The notes under the pieces are model-generated. The model worked only from the letters and a program-made list of their open reading frames with translations. It was not told where the DNA came from and did not search any database. A program made the translations under genes and the position numbers. A DNA stretch of 64,000 bases from assembly GCA_944472155.2 (NCBI GenBank), contig OX235273.1:102384582-102448581 (forward strand), given 5' to 3'. Origin of the DNA: Trichobilharzia szidati (Eukaryota > Platyhelminthes > Trematoda > Strigeidida > Schistosomatidae). Below, piece after piece: positions 9,406 to 20,640 of the stretch (position 1 is the stretch's first letter; each line of letters starts with the position of its first letter).

Positions 9406-12400
9406 AAACCTCGCCTAGATTACTAGGTCACTAGTATTCTAGCCGGTCCCAAGCCCGGATAAAGAGAGAGGGTTGGGGCGTGGTGCTAGCAACTCCACCC
9501 CCAAAACTCAACCAAATTGCTACTAAAACTTCAACGCACAAATATATTCAAAATTCTAAAAATACAAACAATAACCTTATTTTTCGCTGGAATCGGGGAA
9601 GTGAAATGACGCAGGCTGGTGAAAGCCTTCGGGAAGCCAGTCAGCCGATGTGCCTCCTTTCGACGAAAGCAAAAATAAGGCTGGGGACGTGGAATATTCG
9701 TACAATGTACGAAGCTGGGAAGGCTGCTCAGGTAGCCGCGGAAATGAGGAGATATAAAATAGAAGTGTTGGGAATCTGCGAGAGCAGATGGAACGGATGT
9801 GGAAGAAGCCAACTGCCAACTGGAGAGACAATAATCTACTTCGATCACCCAGAGGACGATCACGAGCACACCGAGGGAGTAGCCACCATGATGTCACCCA
9901 CAGCGGCTAAAGCTGTCATGCAGTGGGAACCAATCTCCTCCAGGATAATGACAGCCAGGTTCAACTCAAAAGGAAAAAAGGTTACAATCATTCAATGCTA
10001 TGCGCCTACAAACGTCTCAGAACAAGAGAAGAAGGAGGATTTCTACAGACAACTACAAGCAGTAATGGACAACGTCCCAAAGAGCGATATCAAAATCCTG
10101 ATGGGTGATATGAATGCGAAACTGGGAGGAGACAATACAGGAAGAGAACTCACCATGGGCCGCGAAGCCCTCGGTGAAATGAACGACAATGGTGAACTCT
10201 TCTCAGACTTCTGTGCCTTCAATGATTTGGTGATTGGTGGCAGTGTGTTCAAACACAAGGATATACACAAGGCAACATGGATTTCACCAGATGGATACAC
10301 CAAAACCAGATAGACTTCATTTCAATCTCAAGGAAGTGGAGACGGAGCCTACTGGACACAAGATCGAGGAGAGGAGCAGACGTCGGTTCAGACCACTATC
10401 TAGTACAAGGGACTTTCAAGGTGAAGCTGAAAGCCTCGAGGATACCTGCGGATAGGTCACAATGCAAGTTCAACACGCAAAAACTGAAGGACACAATCAC
10501 ACAGGACATTTTCACTGCAACTGTCAGAGCAAAGCAAGAAACACTACGTGGCACCACTGAGGAATCATCCGTGGAAGACCATTGGAACTCTCTGAAGGTA
10601 ATTTTCAACGAAACGTGCTCAACGGTTTTAGGAAGAAAGAAGAAACAAGACAAGGAATGGCTATCAACAGACACTTGGAAACTAATAGAGGAGAGGAGAA
10701 AGGTGAAAGAAAAAATGATTCAATGCAAAGACGGACGAGAGAAAGAGACGCTGAACTCAACTTACACAGCACTGGACAAAGAAGTGAAGAAGAGTGCCAG
10801 GAAGGATAAAAGACAATTCTACGACAACCTGGCTACTGAAGCTGAGAAGGCAGCAGGCAAAAGGGACCTGAGGACATTATATCAGATAACCAAGTCTCTA
10901 TCCGGGAAGAGATCAACACAAGTGAAACCTATAAAAGACAGCCAAGGGAACCCAATTACCAAAGAAGAAAGACAGATTAAACAATGGGCGGATCACTTCA
11001 AAGGACTCTTGAACCGACCACCACCTACAACCAGTCCAGAAATACCAACAACAGCACGTACACAACTGCAAGTTGACACCAATCCTCCAACGAAAGCTGA
11101 AGTCTTGAATGCAATCAAGCTTTTGAAAGCTAGAAAAGCAGCTGGACCAGATGGAATACCCCCTGAAGCACTGAAAGCGGACCCAGAAACGACAGCAGAT
11201 ATGCTGACTCCATTATTGCGAAAGATCTGGAAAGAGGGAAAGGTGCCTACTGACTGGAGGAAAGGTTACCTAGTGAAACTACCAAAGAAGGGCGACCTGA
11301 GACTCTGCAAGAACTGGCGAGGAATCATGCTCCTGTCGACGCCAAGTTAAATCCTGAGTTGCATCATCCTGGAGAGAATCAAGGACGCACTGGATACAGA
11401 ACTCCGACCAGAACAAGCTGGATTCGGGGAAGGCAAATCATGTTCTGACCAAATTGCAACTCTACGCATTATCATCGAACAAAGCATGGAATGGCAATCA
11501 AATCTCTACCTCAACTTTATAGACTTTGAGAAGGCCTTCGACAGCGTTGACCGCGAAGTAATTTGGAAACTACTCGAGTACTACGGCGTACCCCAAATAT
11601 TCATCAACCTTATTCAACAGCTGTACGACAACGGCACATGTCAAGTGATCCACAACGAAAAACTCAGCGAGGCGTTTGGAGTAAACACAGGAGTCAGACA
11701 AGGGTGCTTATTATCACCAATGATATTCCTAATTGTGGTGGACTGGATTATGCGTCAGACAGTGGGAAACGAGAAGACAGGGATATCCTGGACCGACGTG
11801 AAGAACCTAGAAGACCTGGATTTCGCAGATGATTTATGTTTGATGTCACACAAAATCGAAGACTTACAGGCAAAAACCGACAAACTGTTCGAAGAAGCAG
11901 CAAAGACAGGACTCCAGGTGAACATAGACAAGACGGAGGTTATGAAAATAACCAACCAACAACAACAACAGCAGCAACATCCAGCGCCAATCACCATCAA
12001 CAGGAGGGATTTGAAAGAGGTTACTTCATTCACTTATCTAGGGAGCATTGTCTCAACCACAGGAGGAACGGACGAGGATGTCAAATCGAGAATCAGGAAG
12101 GCGAGAAACACATTCATCAACCTGAAACCAATCTGGAAATCTTCGTCACTCAGCATCAACAACAAAATTCGGATTTTCAATACAAACGTCAAGTCAGTCA
12201 GTTCTTCTATACGGATCAGAAACTTGGCGGGTCACCAAGAATATTTTCAACAGGTTGCAGACCTTTATCAACAACTGTCTTCGCTCTATACTGAAGATCA
12301 GATGGCCGGAAAGAATCACCAACAAGAAACTATGGGAACAAACAAAACAAGAACCAATCGCTCAACAAATATGCAGGAGAAAGTGGAGATGGATTGGACA

Positions 12401-12640
12401 CTCGTTGAGGAGGCCGTTGGGTGACATCGCGCGTCAGGCCAGTGCTCGAGTGGAACCCGAAAGGGAAGCGGCGAGTGGGACGTCCAAGGGTGACATGGAG
12501 GAGATCGTGTGAAGAGGAGCTGAAACAGTATGGATTAACATGGATGCAGGTGAAAAGTACAGCAGAAGACAGAAGCAAGTGGAGACGTGCAGTTGAAGCC
12601 CTATGTTCCACTAGGAACCCAAGGGAACAATAATAATAAT
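9406..12640 (+). mobile_element. full-length RTE-clade non-LTR retrotransposon
   Basis: The 3,235-bp insertion is bounded by an 11-bp duplication (9395-9405 and 12641-12651). It has a short 5' region (9406-9605), one long endonuclease plus reverse-transcriptase coding region, a very short 3' region and a (TAA)n tail at 12628-12640. Size, single apurinic-type endonuclease/RT ORF, microsatellite tail and variable-length TSD are all RTE-clade traits; schistosome SR2 and Perere-3 are members. The 5' segment (about 9440-9500) resembles the body of family C SINEs. This is the best-preserved transposon in the window. Confidence 0.9.
9606..12633 (+). pseudogene. RTE endonuclease-reverse transcriptase ORF, disrupted
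   Basis: The start is taken at ATG 9606, before the endonuclease motif LGTWNIRTM. Endonuclease motifs follow: GICESRW, ILMGDMNAKLG and GSDHYL. RT signatures are ARKAAGPDGIPPEALK, NWRGIMLLS, LNFIDFEKAFDSVDRE, GVRQGCLLSPMIFLIVVDWI and the catalytic LDFADDLCL (about 11820). The C-terminus has YGSETWRVT and WRRSCEEE. Lesions: a 1-base loss in the A run near 10301 (between SPDGYTK and QIDFIS), an in-frame TAA at 11348-11350 after LLSTPS, a 4-bp CAGT duplication at 12194-12202, and a small frameshift near 12450. The element was once complete but cannot now make a single protein. The enzyme family nicks target DNA and reverse-transcribes its RNA at the nick. Confidence 0.9.
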
Positions 12641-12651
12641 AATTTACGTCA
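12641..12651 (+). repeat. right target-site duplication of RTE insertion
   Basis: Exact second copy of AATTTACGTCA, directly after the (TAA)n tail of the element. Confidence 0.8.
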
Positions 12652-12899
12652 TTGTTTACGTCCCATATCTTGGTCAAGAGCAAAGACTAACTTGACATAC
12701 AATCACAGCAGACTTTGCGTGGGCGGATACGATTAGCAGATATATTGTCTGACCTTCAAAGAAACGGCCACAAAGAGATAACAGAATAACTTCCAGTGAG
12801 AAAACGATCATTCAGAAGACTCTGTTTTTCTGTTAATAATAACGAATAATAATGTACATAAAAATCTATAAATGATCTGTTGCCTGACTCTTGTCTTCT

Positions 12900-13495
12900 G
12901 TCGTTACAATAATTCTTTCAGGCTATTTAATCTTCAGTAATGAGCGAAGGCTGCTGTTGATAAAAGTATGCGGTAGTCTGTTGGAAGTGCTTTTTGTGAC
13001 GCGCCAAATCTCTATAACATGTAGAAGAAGTGACTTGATACTGGTGTTGAAAATTCGAATGCTATTCTTTCTGTTGAGTGCAGAACATTTCCACACTGAT
13101 TTCAGAGTGATGGAGGTTTACCTTGCCTTTCCAGTTCTGGTTTTGACATCATTATCAGTGTTACGGCCTATAGTTGGGACGATGCTTCCTGGATAAGTGA
13201 AGGAATCGACCTCTTTCTAATTTCTTCCGCTAACAGTGATTGGGACTTGCTGTTATTTGTCGGCAGGCATCTTCATCACTTCCATTTTCGCTATATTTAC
13301 TTGAAGTCCTGTCTTCACTGACTCTTCTGACAACTTGTTGGTTTTCGCCCGCAAGTCTTCGAGTTCTTGTGGCATTAAACATAGATCATCTACGAAATAT
13401 AAACCTCCTAGAGTCTTCTTATCGATCCAACGTATTCCTGTCTTCTCGCAACCCACAGTCTTTCACATAATCCAGTCCACCACGATTAGGAATAT
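12900..13495 (-). pseudogene. RTE reverse transcriptase remnant (minus)
   Basis: Minus-strand reading recovers, in order from about 13490 down: a DYVKDCGLREDRNTLDR-like stretch, LYFVDDLCLMPQELEDL (the F/YADD region, here FVDD), LSEESVKTGLQVNIAKMEVMK, then a decayed IRIFNTNTKS and NLARHKKHF region near 13080-12970. It is clearly homologous to the intact element upstream, but interrupted by stops. Confidence 0.75.
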
Positions 13496-13639
13496 CATCA
13501 TCGATTAATTAGCAGCCTTGTATTAATCCTATATTCACTTCAAATGTTTCACTAAGTTTTCCTTTGTGAATAAGCATATTATGCAGATTAAACGGGATAA
13601 GCTTAAGACGTGTATAATTAACTAATTAAGTTTAATGTA

Positions 13640-14285
13640 CAATGAGTTTAACATCCATAGATAACCTCGAAACATGACACTTTAGAATTACTGCTATTTA
13701 TAATATCATTAACAACTCGTTTTAGTAACGGATTAAGAGCTTTTTCATGTAATATGATCGAATAATAATGGAATGTCCACATAAATAACAAACTGAGGGA
13801 AGGTATATATATATATATATACAACGAAATTATATCAGTCACGTGGACAGTACGAATTGCCAGTTTTGCAATTAGTAGTGTTCTCTGAGCTGGTTGGTTT
13901 AGTTGCGGAGCTTTCGTCGTCCTTCTGGACAACATCTTCAGCGCAGTTTGTAGCGTAAAGTGAGCTGATTTAAATTTTCCATTAGTGATAGAATTGCGTC
14001 TCCCCGTAACCATCTTTACTTGGATTTTAAACTTTCTCGTCACATGATTTACTTTTTATTAGTTGGTATATTTGGTCTATATTAACATGTTTGTTAATTG
14101 CATATTCGTTTGAGTACCAGGCTTCTAGGAATTCCCTGGCACGTTTTGTGTTTCCTCTGTCTAAAATTTTGACATTATCCCAATCAAAGCTCCGCAACTA
14201 AACCAACCAGCTCAGAGAACACTACTAATTGCAAATCATCCACCTGAGCTACAAATCTTCTCTGTTATTTCAAGAATTATCAGTG
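13640..14285 (-). mobile_element. Penelope-like element C-terminal and 3' region, composite
   Basis: Minus-strand translation near 14190-14043 gives NVKILDRGNTKRARELLEAW and a VNIDQIYQLIKSK stretch, the segment that follows the GIY-YIG domain in PLEs. Downstream, 13885-13941 (minus) folds as a hammerhead-like hairpin. An inverted copy of its end lies at 14189-14242, so 13870-13912 and 14189-14232 are reverse complements. The same composite recurs at 25550-26145. A (TA)n microsatellite lies at 13803-13822. Confidence 0.65.
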
Positions 14286-14473
14286 CTAAGGTATGGGTAG
14301 GGTGGATTTATTTACAGAGTTCAAGATGAATTGGTTTGTAGAGGTTGACAACAAACTATTGCAAATTACTTATTTGTTAAACAATGACAACTAAGAAGAA
14401 GAGATGAATGGATTACGTAGGAATACCAAGATACGATCAGATAAAATATTCATTCAGACATCTATAAAACACA

Positions 14474-15278
14474 AAATAATCGAGCAAAGAATATTCTTTT
14501 CGATAAATTCTTCTTCCAGGCTCTACAATTATATATATGTTTATATACACAGAATATTTTAAATTAGCAGTTAATAACAATATTAGCGTTTTTTTAAATA
14601 ATATCGATTTGTAAAGTATGATCAATGCTATTACAGTTCATTAAAGATGCTTAAATTATAAGAATAATAATAAAGATATAGTAGCGAATAGAATATCAAC
14701 TAAAATTAGGGAAATTTCACAAAAATTCTGGATTATTCAAACCTGGATGGCCAAGGTAATGATAATGACTGAACTAACTTCTTTTGGGTGCATAAATTAG
14801 GCTTATTAATATGAATCCCCACAGCCTCAGCAATATTTAGAAGTTGAACTCTTAAAGCGAAATTGAGATTCGTAGGTATGTGGTAAATGACCCTGAAAGC
14901 ATGATTAACGTCAGTCTTGTGTTCTGTCTCCACAAGATGAGCCAGAATAGCCTAATTTATGCACCCAAAAGAAGTTAGTTCAGTCATTATCATTACCTTG
15001 GCCATCCAGGTTTGAATAATCCAGAATTTTTGTGAAATTTCCCTAATTTTAGTTGATATTCTATTCGCTACTATATCTTTATTATTATTCTTATAATTTA
15101 AGCATCTTTAATGAACTGTAATAGCATTGATCATACTTTACAAATCGATATTATTTAAAAAAACGCTAATATTGTTATTAACTGCTAATTTAAAATATTC
15201 TGTGTATATAAACATATATATAATTGTAGAGCCTGGAAGAAGAATTTATCGAAAAGAATATTCTTTGCTCGATTATTT
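14474..15278. repeat. palindrome with 330-bp arms, apparently perfect
   Basis: Arm 14474-14803 is the reverse complement of 14949-15278, with a 145-bp centre (14804-14948). Registers at both ends and in the middle give the same coordinate sum (29752), so there is no net indel. Both arms are PLE 3' sequence, and each has AAAGAATATTCTTT (14486-14499, 15253-15266). The near-identity implies a young event or ongoing conversion. Confidence 0.9.
14733..14933 (-). pseudogene. Penelope-like element endonuclease C-terminal fragment
   Basis: A 66-residue open stretch reads METEHKTDVNHAFRVIYHIP, then an RVQLLNIAEAVGIHINKPN motif and LCTQKKLVQSLSLPWP. This pattern (His, then 'AEA-I-I-KP-LC-QK') resembles the C-terminal part of GIY-YIG PLE endonucleases and recurs, more decayed, at 29850-30290 (-). 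It spans the centre of the palindrome and its left arm. Only the C-terminal part is present, with no RT. Confidence 0.7.
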
Positions 15279-15424
15279 GGTGCTTTACACAATCAGATAA
15301 GATTACTGAATTAGCTACAATAGTAATCATAATAAAACATCTATATCAGATGATACTTACAAAGATAGGATAAAATCATTTATAATACTTCATGTAACAT
15401 ACCAGTTATTATTATTTCGTTTTA

Positions 15425-15612
15425 TTATAGCTTGACTCCACACAGTATTTTGGTGCAAGTATAGAATTTTCAGCAGGTGATAACGGTAGTCCGAAAGTAG
15501 CAGGCTGACCATTGATGTCGGGTGTGCGTCGGCCGCGGATCGAACCCCGGACCATGTGCATGGTCGGCGAGCGTCCTAACCACTGTGCCATTGACGCACA
15601 ACCATGACCAGG
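15425..15612 (-). repeat. family D SINE with well-preserved tRNA-like head
   Basis: On the minus strand the head runs from GTGCGTC to GACGCAC, a perfect 7-bp acceptor-like stem. It has an A box TGGCACAGTGG and a B box GGTTCGATCCG. The downstream body (TGAAAATTCTATACTTGCAC) differs from family C and matches the copy at 28490-28690. It is tRNA-derived and pol III-like, but not itself a functional tRNA: the anticodon arm is ACCATGCACATGGT. Confidence 0.75.
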
Positions 15613-15684
15613 ACAAAGAAAGATGCCTTCTAAGGGATTTTTAGAGCAGAGAAGTTATGCTGTGTATTCGTCAGCCAACCAATA

Positions 15685-16160
15685 CTTAAAGTCAGTTGGT
15701 GGGTGGTGACTAGGAGTGGAATCCACTAGGATGTGCATTTAGTCCTATTCAGGACTCGTCATCAATATGTACCTGCATTCCACAGTGAGTGATGGTGTTC
15801 CCGCCAATGCTCCAACCCAGTACCAATCGTTTCAAACGCCAAAGTGTTACCTACTACACCAGTTGGGTCACGACAGCCACCTCTCGTGCAAAAGGTCTCA
15901 TCAATTGTTTAATTCAATTTTGGCATTTGAAACTATGGGCACTGGGTTCTAGCCCCGAGGAAAACACCATCACTCATTGAAGAATGTGGGTACATCCAGA
16001 TGATAAGTCCAAATAGAACGAAATGCGCATCCTGGATTCCACTGCCAGCCACCATCAACCAACTGACTTGAAGTTACATGACCAGACATCGTCGAAGCAT
16101 CTGCACATAGAGCCGACCTGTCAACGTGAGACCAAGCACTATGGTCCAATCAATCAACGG
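15685..16160. repeat. family A hammerhead SINE inverted dimer
   Basis: The minus half (15685-15890) is joined through AATTGTTTAATTCAATTTTG (about 15903-15922) to a plus half (15930-16160). Minus core: ATGACGA with TAAA in place of GAAA. Plus core: ATGATAA with GAAA intact, then TGCGCATCCTGGATTCCACT. Both have lost residues of the catalytic core. The same dimer with the same junction is at 27960-28425. Confidence 0.75.
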
Positions 16161-16324
16161 CAAAATCTAAATTGAATTTAAAAAATCAATACTTAGTTCA
16201 CAAAATAAAGATAAACTGCCTAATTTTGCCTCTTCCTTGTGCATTTACTAGTTTAACTGCTAGTTACATTGGGTATGTGGTTGGGTGAGTTCATTGTCGA
16301 ATCGCTGAACACCACCCATCTTGG

Positions 16325-16505
16325 TTGGGCAAAGAATTGAATAAAGTGATACGTAGCTCAATACTAGCTCATCTTCTTAACACGATACATAAAGTTGACA
16401 CTAAAACAGCTTTCAAGGTGGTTATTTGTCGTATTCTTTCTAACACTCTCCCTACTGTACTAGTCCTACTGCTGCATACAACAATAACGATCGCAATTTA
16501 TACGA
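16325..16505 (+). pseudogene. Penelope-like endonuclease fragment
   Basis: The open stretch HLLNTIHKVDTKTAFKVVIC and a later TITIAIYTNKP motif parallel the minus-strand PLE fragment at 14733-14933 (HKTDVNHAFRVIY... VGIHINKP). It is joined directly to the RTE remnant that follows, so it was truncated by that insertion or by deletion. Confidence 0.5.
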
Positions 16506-17440
16506 ATAAGCCAATGATTTTCCTGATTAAAGTAGACTGGATAATGCGACAAACAGTGGGCAATGAGGAAACAGGCATAAAATAGACTCACAGAAAAAAC
16601 TTGGAGGATCTGGACTTCGCCGATGATATATGTCTGATTTCCAACAAACTGGAAGATATGCAAGCGAAAAGTAACAAGTTAGCAGAAGAAGCATCCACAG
16701 AAGATAGTACTTCAGGTGAACATAGAGAAAACAGAGGTGATGAAGATTCCTGAACAGGAACAACAACAACAGACAACGATCAGCATTATTGAGGGGAACC
16801 TGAGAGAAACAACCTCTTTTACCTACCGACCTCAGAAGCATCATTTCAACTACAGGCGGAACTGACGAGGATATCAAAGCAGCAGGATCGGGAAAGCAAG
16901 ACAAGCTATCATTACTATCAAGTCTGTATCGAGGTCAACAGCACTCAGCATCAAAAATAAGATCCAAATTTTCAACTCCAATGTGAAGTCAGTCAGTGTT
17001 ACTATACGGATCAGAGACTTGGCGTGTCATAAAGAGCACCTCAAACAAACTACAGACCTTCATTAACAGCTACTTTGCTCAATACTCAAGATCAGATGGC
17101 CGGCCAGAAAAGATCAGAAACAGAGATCTCTGGGAGTGAACCAACCATGAACCGATTGTGAAACAAATAGGCAGGAAGAAAGGGAGATGGATTAGTCATA
17201 CTCTGAGGAAACCACCAAGTGATATCACTAGACAAGCTCTCGAGTGGAACCCGATCGAACGGGAAGCGGCGAGTTGGTCGTCAGTGCAAGGGTGACTTGG
17301 AGGAGGTCATGTGAAGAGGAGATGAAAACGTGTTGGCAGACTTGGAGCCAGGTGAAGACTCTAGCAGAGAACCGAACGCAATGGAGACGTGTGGCTGAAG
17401 CCTTATTTTCCTCTGGGAATTAAAGGAAACCATGATAATA
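16505..17440 (+). pseudogene. RTE reverse transcriptase 3' remnant
   Basis: Begins at MIFLIKVDWIMRQTVGNEET, continues through LEDLDFADDICLIS (FADD catalytic motif, about 16615) and the thumb or connection region, then YGSETWRVI and WRRSCEEEM-like tail segments. It ends with an ATGATAATAATAAG microsatellite tail. It shares the CAGTCAGT duplication at 16989-16997 with the element at 12.2 kb. There are several stops and frameshifts. Confidence 0.8.
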
Positions 17441-17784
17441 ATAAGCCAAATCTGTGTGTTCGGAAAAAATTCATGCAGCCTCTTTGTTTCCTATTACAGG
17501 TTACATAATACAGTCTTACAAATGACTTTTCCCAATCCCTGTGACTATCATCTGGCACTGTCATTTCATTTTGTTATTCTATTAGGATTACTGTTCTAGC
17601 TAGTTCAACTAATCTATTTGTTTATATCTTGGTGTCCTTACGCAATTCATTCATCTCTTCTTCTTAGTTACCACTATTTAATCAATTAGAGATTTCATAG
17701 TAACTTGTTGCTAACCTTTACAAACCAAATTAACTTCAATTATGAAAAGGTTTTATGCAGGGATTAAGTTTGTTTTCAGTTTTG

Positions 17785-18235
17785 ATAGCGGAGTGATGTC
17801 AGGAAGAGAACCATTGAAAATCAGGGGGTGCTGGACATCTGTTCCGTCCTAGTTTGACACTCACTGGCAGTACACACCCACCGGGTTTCCAACCCAGGAC
17901 CTCCCGGTTACGAGTTGAGCTCGTAGACCATTCAGTCACCAGGACTCGACTCAATAAGACCCAACTTCTACCACTTCGTGATTTTAGCGTAAGTGGCACC
18001 AGCTAGTGTCATCGGCAAGTATTTGTCCTCACTTCTGATCGGGTGGACCCCACTGGTCAGAACTTCTCACTAGAACTCCAGGTAACTTTGTGATGTGGCC
18101 AGTCACTAGACAGCAACACCGGTGAGTGGGTACTGACAGTAGGCCGGAAACTAGGATAAAACATCTGTGAAGTACTCCCTGTGGGTTTTCAATGGTTCTC
18201 TAATCAATAAAAATCCCTAATCAAAGACGGTCTTG
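17785..18235 (-). repeat. family B SINE, long minus copy plus inverted tail
   Basis: 17785-18115 is a minus copy, including the B-box complement near 17888 (GGTTTCCAACCCAGGACCT) and the distal TCTCACTAGAACTCCAGG segment. 18130-18235 adds a plus-oriented tail (AACTAGGATAAAACATCTG and TTTTCAATGGTTCTCTAATC). Confidence 0.7.
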
Positions 18236-18615
18236 AGTTTTATAACTATTTTAACCCCTGCTATCCCCTAAACCTGAAAATTCTTGCCGAATAATGTATC
18301 ACCATATGAGTGGTATTATTTTGATATAAAACTACATACAGAGTATACAGCCTCTGATGAGGAAAAAGAACTTATGTCTTCGTTTAACTTGTCGTTTTGC
18401 TAAATATAAAAATGCGAATTTTCACATAGAATATTCAACCATCAAATGCAACTAATCTTAGCTAATTATTGAGAATTTCTTCAGCCCCGGGAGATGAGCT
18501 TCTCTTACCAATAACGATTAGCGGCAAAATCTTGAGTATCTGAAGCCTAGTGATTATTTTTTATGTATTTGAAAATGATTATACAACTGATTATTGAATA
18601 TATTTCAAGTATTGG
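18236..18615. other. no feature recognised
   Basis: AT-rich sequence without a recognised gene or repeat family. Confidence 0.35.
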
Positions 18616-18619
18616 TCTG

Positions 18620-18880
18620 TAGGGTTTTGACTGATTGGTTACAGGATTTCAGCATGAGCTGACATCAGTTGGAGAACCATTGGAAAGCCTGGGAGTACTG
18701 GACAGCTGTTTCGTCAGCCTAGTTTGGGACTATTCAGCTGCACTCAGCCACCGACAGGCTTCGAACCTAAGACCTTCTGGTTACCAGGCGAGCTCATACA
18801 ACATTAAGCCACATCACTCTCAGGTTTTCCAATGGTTCTCTAACCGATGTCAGATCATGATGAAATCCTGTAACAAGTAC
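18620..18880 (-). repeat. family B SINE with inverted tail
   Basis: The minus copy at 18620-18818 has ACCTTCTGGTTACCAGGCGA and TCGAACCTAAGACC (B-box complement). A plus-oriented tail at 18820-18880 (TTCCAATGGTTCTCTAACCG) makes a partial hairpin. The open frame here is accidental SINE sequence. Confidence 0.7.
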
Positions 18881-19495
18881 ATTTGACTTATTAAACAGTT
18901 CAATTTTTTTTAACAGTAAGATTTTTTCTTTAAATCATCTCTGGTAAAATGATTGATATTTCAACTAGAAGGGGAAATAAAAAGAAAAATAACATGTACT
19001 TGTTTTGGGGTCATCATATTGATTGAAACATTTAGATACAAGATACCAACCAACAATCACTGCAGCAAGCATAACTTGTTTTTTTTCACGATAAACGGTA
19101 AAATATGAATGTTTTGTAGAAAAAAGCGTTTTTGTAGGTTGTATTTTTGTTTGTATGTGTATTTACAGTTGTGTTTATGGCCAGAGTGAACAAAATCTTG
19201 TTAAAAGTTTCGTATTGGTTGCCTGATACACTTATGACACGATTTGTTTCGGTTAACCTGACCCATCATTTATAGAAATATATTCAGCCCTGATGAGTAA
19301 TAATGTTGTCCCTGTGAAATAAAATCCAACATCCCCACAATATAGTCATTTGCTTCATTACTTAGTTAAAAGGGAAGAAGTTTTGATCGATGTGATGACC
19401 CGGATAATCTTGATAACTGGTGACGAAGAGAAACAACAGATGGCACTGTGTTATGGCTGTATCGTTTTCGTAATAAACACTAACGAGTGAGAGTA
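18881..19495. other. no feature recognised
   Basis: AT-rich sequence with poly-T runs. No coding region or repeat family recognised. Confidence 0.35.
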
Positions 19496-19499
19496 TCAA

Positions 19500-20640
19500 A
19501 TTCAGAGTGGGAAAAGCCAACCAGGCCTTCATTAGTATCAAACCAGTGACGCATAGAGAACGAGATCTAGACTTTCAAAATCAATATGTAGTCAGTGAGT
19601 CCTTCTATATGGTCCAGAGACTTGACACATGCGTTACAAAAAGTATTTCCAATAGTGTCTACTGGAAACTTCCATCAACAGCTAACTTCGCTCGATACTG
19701 AAGAACACTTAGCCAGAAAGAATAGATAACACAGAACTCTGGAAGCAAATGAACCGAAAGCCTATTCTCTAACAAATATGCGGAAGGAATCCATCAGTGA
19801 ATGACAGTACACACCAAGCCCTTGAGTGGAAGCTGAATGGGAAACGATGACTTGGTTAAATATCCGAGGGTAACATGGACAAGATCGCATGTGTGGAGGA
19901 AATAACAGCTAGTCAGCAATCATGAATTGAGCTAAAAAACACAACTCATGACGTTTCAAAAATGGATATCCATGGAATTTCATCAAAAGACATATACCCC
20001 CAAGCCAACCTATCAAACCAAAAGCCCAAGAAAGCATAAAGAATGCCTTAATATTAAACATATACAAAATTGTACAGTGCGAAAAACACTACATGGCCAA
20101 ATTGGAGTCCCCTTCGTCTTCGTATACACACATAGCTAGCTGTAAAAGACATGATATCCACTCCCTCATATCACTACATACAGACAACCACGGCATCATT
20201 CGACTGGGACAACGTTCAAAGGAAACAACAGAATGCTAGAGAATTTTAGAAGTTGCATTCCAGTGAATCCAATCAACAACACATCGAGATAACAAATTAT
20301 CAACGATAGAAAGAAACCTCACAACAAGGTCAAATTCAAGTCAAAGAAACATAGTACAATACAAGTAACCTAGAAGGTGTGAAAACACAAAAACAACCAC
20401 CACGTCCAAGGTCACCAGGAGAGATGATTAATAAACTCGTGGAGAAATCTAAAAGCTCACTTCAAATTGAAGTATGCGCTGAAGGTGTCACCTAGTAGGG
20501 GGATGAAAGCTTCGCAAATTAACTATCCAGTCAGAAACACAACACAAAACTGCAGAGAACAGGGTGAATCAGAAATGTGCTGCTGAAGGCCAGCGTTTCA
20601 CTCGAACCCTGTGGGAAAAATGATAATAATAATGAGTCTG
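19500..20640 (+). pseudogene. RTE reverse transcriptase 3' remnant, interrupted
   Basis: 19500-19915 resembles the RTE C-terminal region (GKANQAFISIKPV, a SETW-region remnant, GNDELG-like tail). 19920-20470 is unrelated A-rich sequence of unknown origin. 20480-20640 resumes RTE 3' end-like sequence (CAGCGTTTCACTCGAACCCT) and a GATAATAATAATGA tail. It is probably one old RTE copy split by an insertion. Confidence 0.5.

Noticed and set aside
9531..10303. Minus-strand ORFs antisense to the RTE endonuclease
   Set aside because: Shadows of the real coding strand; no similarity to any protein family.
13803..13822. (TA)n and other short AT microsatellites as regulatory elements
   Set aside because: Common in an AT-rich genome and without positional meaning here.
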